Origin: CAVUCH01 sp963739995
Lineage (GTDB): Bacteria; Acidobacteriota; Vicinamibacteria; Vicinamibacterales; JAENWD01
Assembly (NCBI GenBank): GCA_963739995.1
Contig: CAVUCH010000005.1
Span: 248,001-312,000, forward strand
Length of the DNA stretch: 64,000 bases
Reading direction: 5' to 3'
The position numbers and the translations under genes were made by a program. Shown in pieces: positions 62,762-64,000 of this stretch. The notes below the pieces were generated by a model. The model searched no databases. It was not told where the DNA came from and saw nothing but the letters and a program-made list of their open reading frames with translations. Within the stretch, counting starts at the first letter, position 1. Each line of letters opens with the position of its first letter.

Positions 62762-63610
62762 CTACCGCCTGGTGGCAGACCTCGGATCGGGCCGCACGTC
62801 GACCGCGAACTCGCCGTGGTTGTCGGCAACCTGATCGTCGTTCACGCCGAGAAACAGCCGTCCGTCCGCCGGCATCGGCAGCGTGGTCTGGTTGCCGATC
62901 GCAAAGACCGCCACCGGGCCCACACGTCCGAGCAGCGCGCCCACGGGCACGTTGGCCATCGGTCCAGATGGGCGCTGTCCGCTGCTCGCCCCGACCGAGG
63001 TCGCCGTGTCGCTGGCGTTCGCGCTGAACTGTACCTGGCCGCTGGCATTGAACGTCACCCTGTCGCCGCGGCGCACCGTGATTCCGGTGTCGGTCCACCG
63101 CTGGTTGGCAGGCACCCGAATCTGTCCGCCGGTTGCCGGGAGGGTCGAAGAGCCCGGCGCGGCCGGCATGGGCGGCGTAGCAGCGCGCGCGCCGCTCGGG
63201 CGTGCAAGGTAGATGCGCCGCACCTCGTTCGAGCGGAAATCGCGGTTGCCCGTGTCCGTGTGCACCGAGATGCGCTTTGGCTGCGTGCCGCCAATATCGT
63301 AGAGGTTGCCGCTAACGATCTGTCCATTGGAGAGCACAATCAGGTGCTTGCCAGCCTGAACCTGGTTGACTTCGTTGCCCGGGAAGCTCGTGCTCCCGCT
63401 GAAGTCGATGACGGCCACGTCGCCGGTCGAGATCTGGCGGGTGGACCCGCCTACACGAACCTCGAACCCCGATCCGCCCATATCCACGAGCTCGCCCGAC
63501 ACCTGCTCACCGGATCGCAGCACGAACATGGCCGATTGCTGAGCCACAACGGGAAACGCCAGCATCAACGCCAGCGCAGTGCCCGTAGCCAATGCCAAAG
63601 TACGCCTCAT
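62762..63610 (-). CDS. Exported protein with a LecA (PA-IL)-like domain
   Basis: This is a secreted protein of 282 residues. The signal peptide covers about 1-23 (LALATGTALALMLAFPVVAQ). Residues 25-140 form a duplicated small beta domain (LRSGEQVSGELVDMGGSGFE, then VLSNGQIVSGNLYDIGGTQP) that resembles RNA-binding-like or LSm-like beta repeats. The C-terminal 120 residues (RVPANQRWTDTGITVRRGDR, GALLGRVGPVAVFAIGN, LFLGVNDDQVADNHGEFAVD) match the LecA/PA-I galactose lectin family, including the Asp/Asn calcium-site region. Sugar binding is an inference; LecA-like domains in Acidobacteriota have not been tested as far as I know. A good ribosome site, GGGAGGA, precedes the ATG. Confidence 0.78.
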   Translation of the reverse strand: MRRTLALATGTALALMLAFPVVAQQSAMFVLRSGEQVSGELVDMGGSGFEVRVGGSTRQISTGDVAVIDFSGSTSFPGNEVNQVQAGKHLIVLSNGQIVSGNLYDIGGTQPKRISVHTDTGNRDFRSNEVRRIYLARPSGARAATPPMPAAPGSSTLPATGGQIRVPANQRWTDTGITVRRGDRVTFNASGQVQFSANASDTATSVGASSGQRPSGPMANVPVGALLGRVGPVAVFAIGNQTTLPMPADGRLFLGVNDDQVADNHGEFAVDVRPDPRSATRR

Positions 63611-63776
63611 CTGTATCCTCCCTTGAAAAATCTGCCGAGTTGGCGACCGTCACGCCGATGACGCAGTCGGTCAGTGCAAATGGGTGGCCAGAGGTTGGAG
63701 CCGTCAGGCGTGCAATCTCGTTTAAATTTCGCGGTTTTAGTTCGCGTTGACCTCCGGAGAGGACGGTTTTCCCTCA

Positions 63777-63782
63777 TATAAT
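63777..63782 (+). promoter_or_regulatory. -10 box directly before the M16 peptidase
   Basis: A perfect TATAAT ends seven bases before the ATG at 63789. Transcription from it would start at or next to the start codon, giving a leaderless mRNA. A TTGACC lies 24 bases upstream, a spacer longer than normal. Confidence 0.5.
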
Positions 63783-63788
63783 CGAACC

Positions 63789-64000
63789 ATGGCCACGCAG
63801 GTTCCGGCTCTCCCGTCGATGCTACCGGTGCGCGAAGTCGTGCTCGATAACGGCCTCACCGTCCTCGTCCAGGAGATGCACACGGCGCCGCTCGCATCTG
63901 TGTGGTGCTGGTACAAAGTCGGATCCAAGGACGAACGTCCGGGTCTCACCGGCGTCTCGCATTGGGTCGAGCACATGAACTTCAAGGGCACGACCAACAT
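63789..64000 (+). CDS. M16-family zinc peptidase, N-terminal part
   Basis: This is the start of a pitrilysin/insulinase-type metallopeptidase; the gene runs out of the window after about 70 codons. The visible sequence includes VVLDNGLTVLVQEMHTAPLA, WYKVGSKDERPG and the inverted zinc motif HWVEH followed by MNFKG. The zinc-binding HxxEH motif identifies the family. M16 proteases in diderm bacteria are often periplasmic, but no signal peptide is visible at this start, so export or an alternative start is unresolved. A TATAAT lies immediately upstream and no ribosome site is present. Confidence 0.88.
   Translation, partial: MATQVPALPSMLPVREVVLDNGLTVLVQEMHTAPLASVWCWYKVGSKDERPGLTGVSHWVEHMNFKGTTN

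Noticed and set aside
61711..62829. Separate second gene for the N-terminal part of ileS
   Set aside because: The frame is simply the ileS N-terminus read past the frameshift; the extra 120 codons after EVEY match nothing.

Overview
The window is one gene-dense chromosomal segment of a high-GC, outer-membrane-bearing bacterium. The diderm cell plan is inferred from lptD, TonB/ExbB/ExbD, several lipoproteins and lipid A era housekeeping genes. The gene set suggests Acidobacteriota, probably the Vicinamibacteria side: a K+-independent H+-PPase of the divergent type, a HEAT-cyclophilin lipoprotein, CsgG and TPR lipoproteins, a DUF502 protein, a LecA-like secreted protein, and DivIVA next to a YggS-type protein. 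That placement is inference; there is no rRNA gene in the window to confirm it. I found no phage, IS transposase, tRNA or CRISPR array. Most of the segment is ordinary core genome.

Layout. 1-1570 (+): end of lepA, then lepB. 1590-10163 (-): a long run of rpiB, glyA, dinG, a carboxypeptidase-like/TPR protein, yggS, divIVA, a DUF167 gene, hutI and fchA. 10410-13962 (+): rlmI, a small unknown protein and thiC. 13981-14484 (-): a secreted unknown. 14838-18308 (+): htpX, a 148-bp inverted-repeat element, and an unusual Clp-type AAA+ unfoldase. 18383-26930 (-): a radical SAM gene, two nucleotide-sugar genes, lptD, folC, accD and a deoxynucleoside kinase. 27101-29239 (+): HEAT-cyclophilin lipoprotein. 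29248-29726 (-): two tiny Lys/Ala peptide genes, each with its own terminator. 29888-32592 (-): TPR protein and ddl. 32726-41169 (+): tgt-yajC-secD-secF-uppP-DUF502 and then hppA. 41166-46102 (+): a promoter with a structured leader, tonB-exbB-exbD-exbD and a Ser/Thr kinase. 46107-48592 (-): a protease remnant, a CsgG-like protein and a TPR lipoprotein. 48819-50975 (+): rel. 51085-52420 (-): ridA, rpmB and a Cys-rich unknown. 52638-56744 (+): an unknown protein, a DksA/TraR-type protein and lon. 56879-63610 (-): NUDIX, rluD, lgt, lspA, ileS (with a 1-base frameshift) and a LecA-like secreted protein. 63789-end (+): start of an M16 peptidase.

How it works together. Many genes serve the envelope: signal peptidases I and II, Lgt, Sec accessory proteins, UppP and Ddl for peptidoglycan, LptD for LPS insertion, and the TonB energy module. 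Another group is protein quality control: HtpX, the Clp-type ATPase, Lon and the cyclophilin fusion. Stress regulation is represented by Rel and the DksA-type protein.

The parts most worth a second look are not the housekeeping genes. They are three intergenic inverted arrays of degenerate heptamers, the 148-bp element that supplies the htpX stop codon, the two Lys/Ala micro-peptide units, the Clp protein lacking pore-loop aromatics in both rings, and the repeat-rich leader of the tonB operon.
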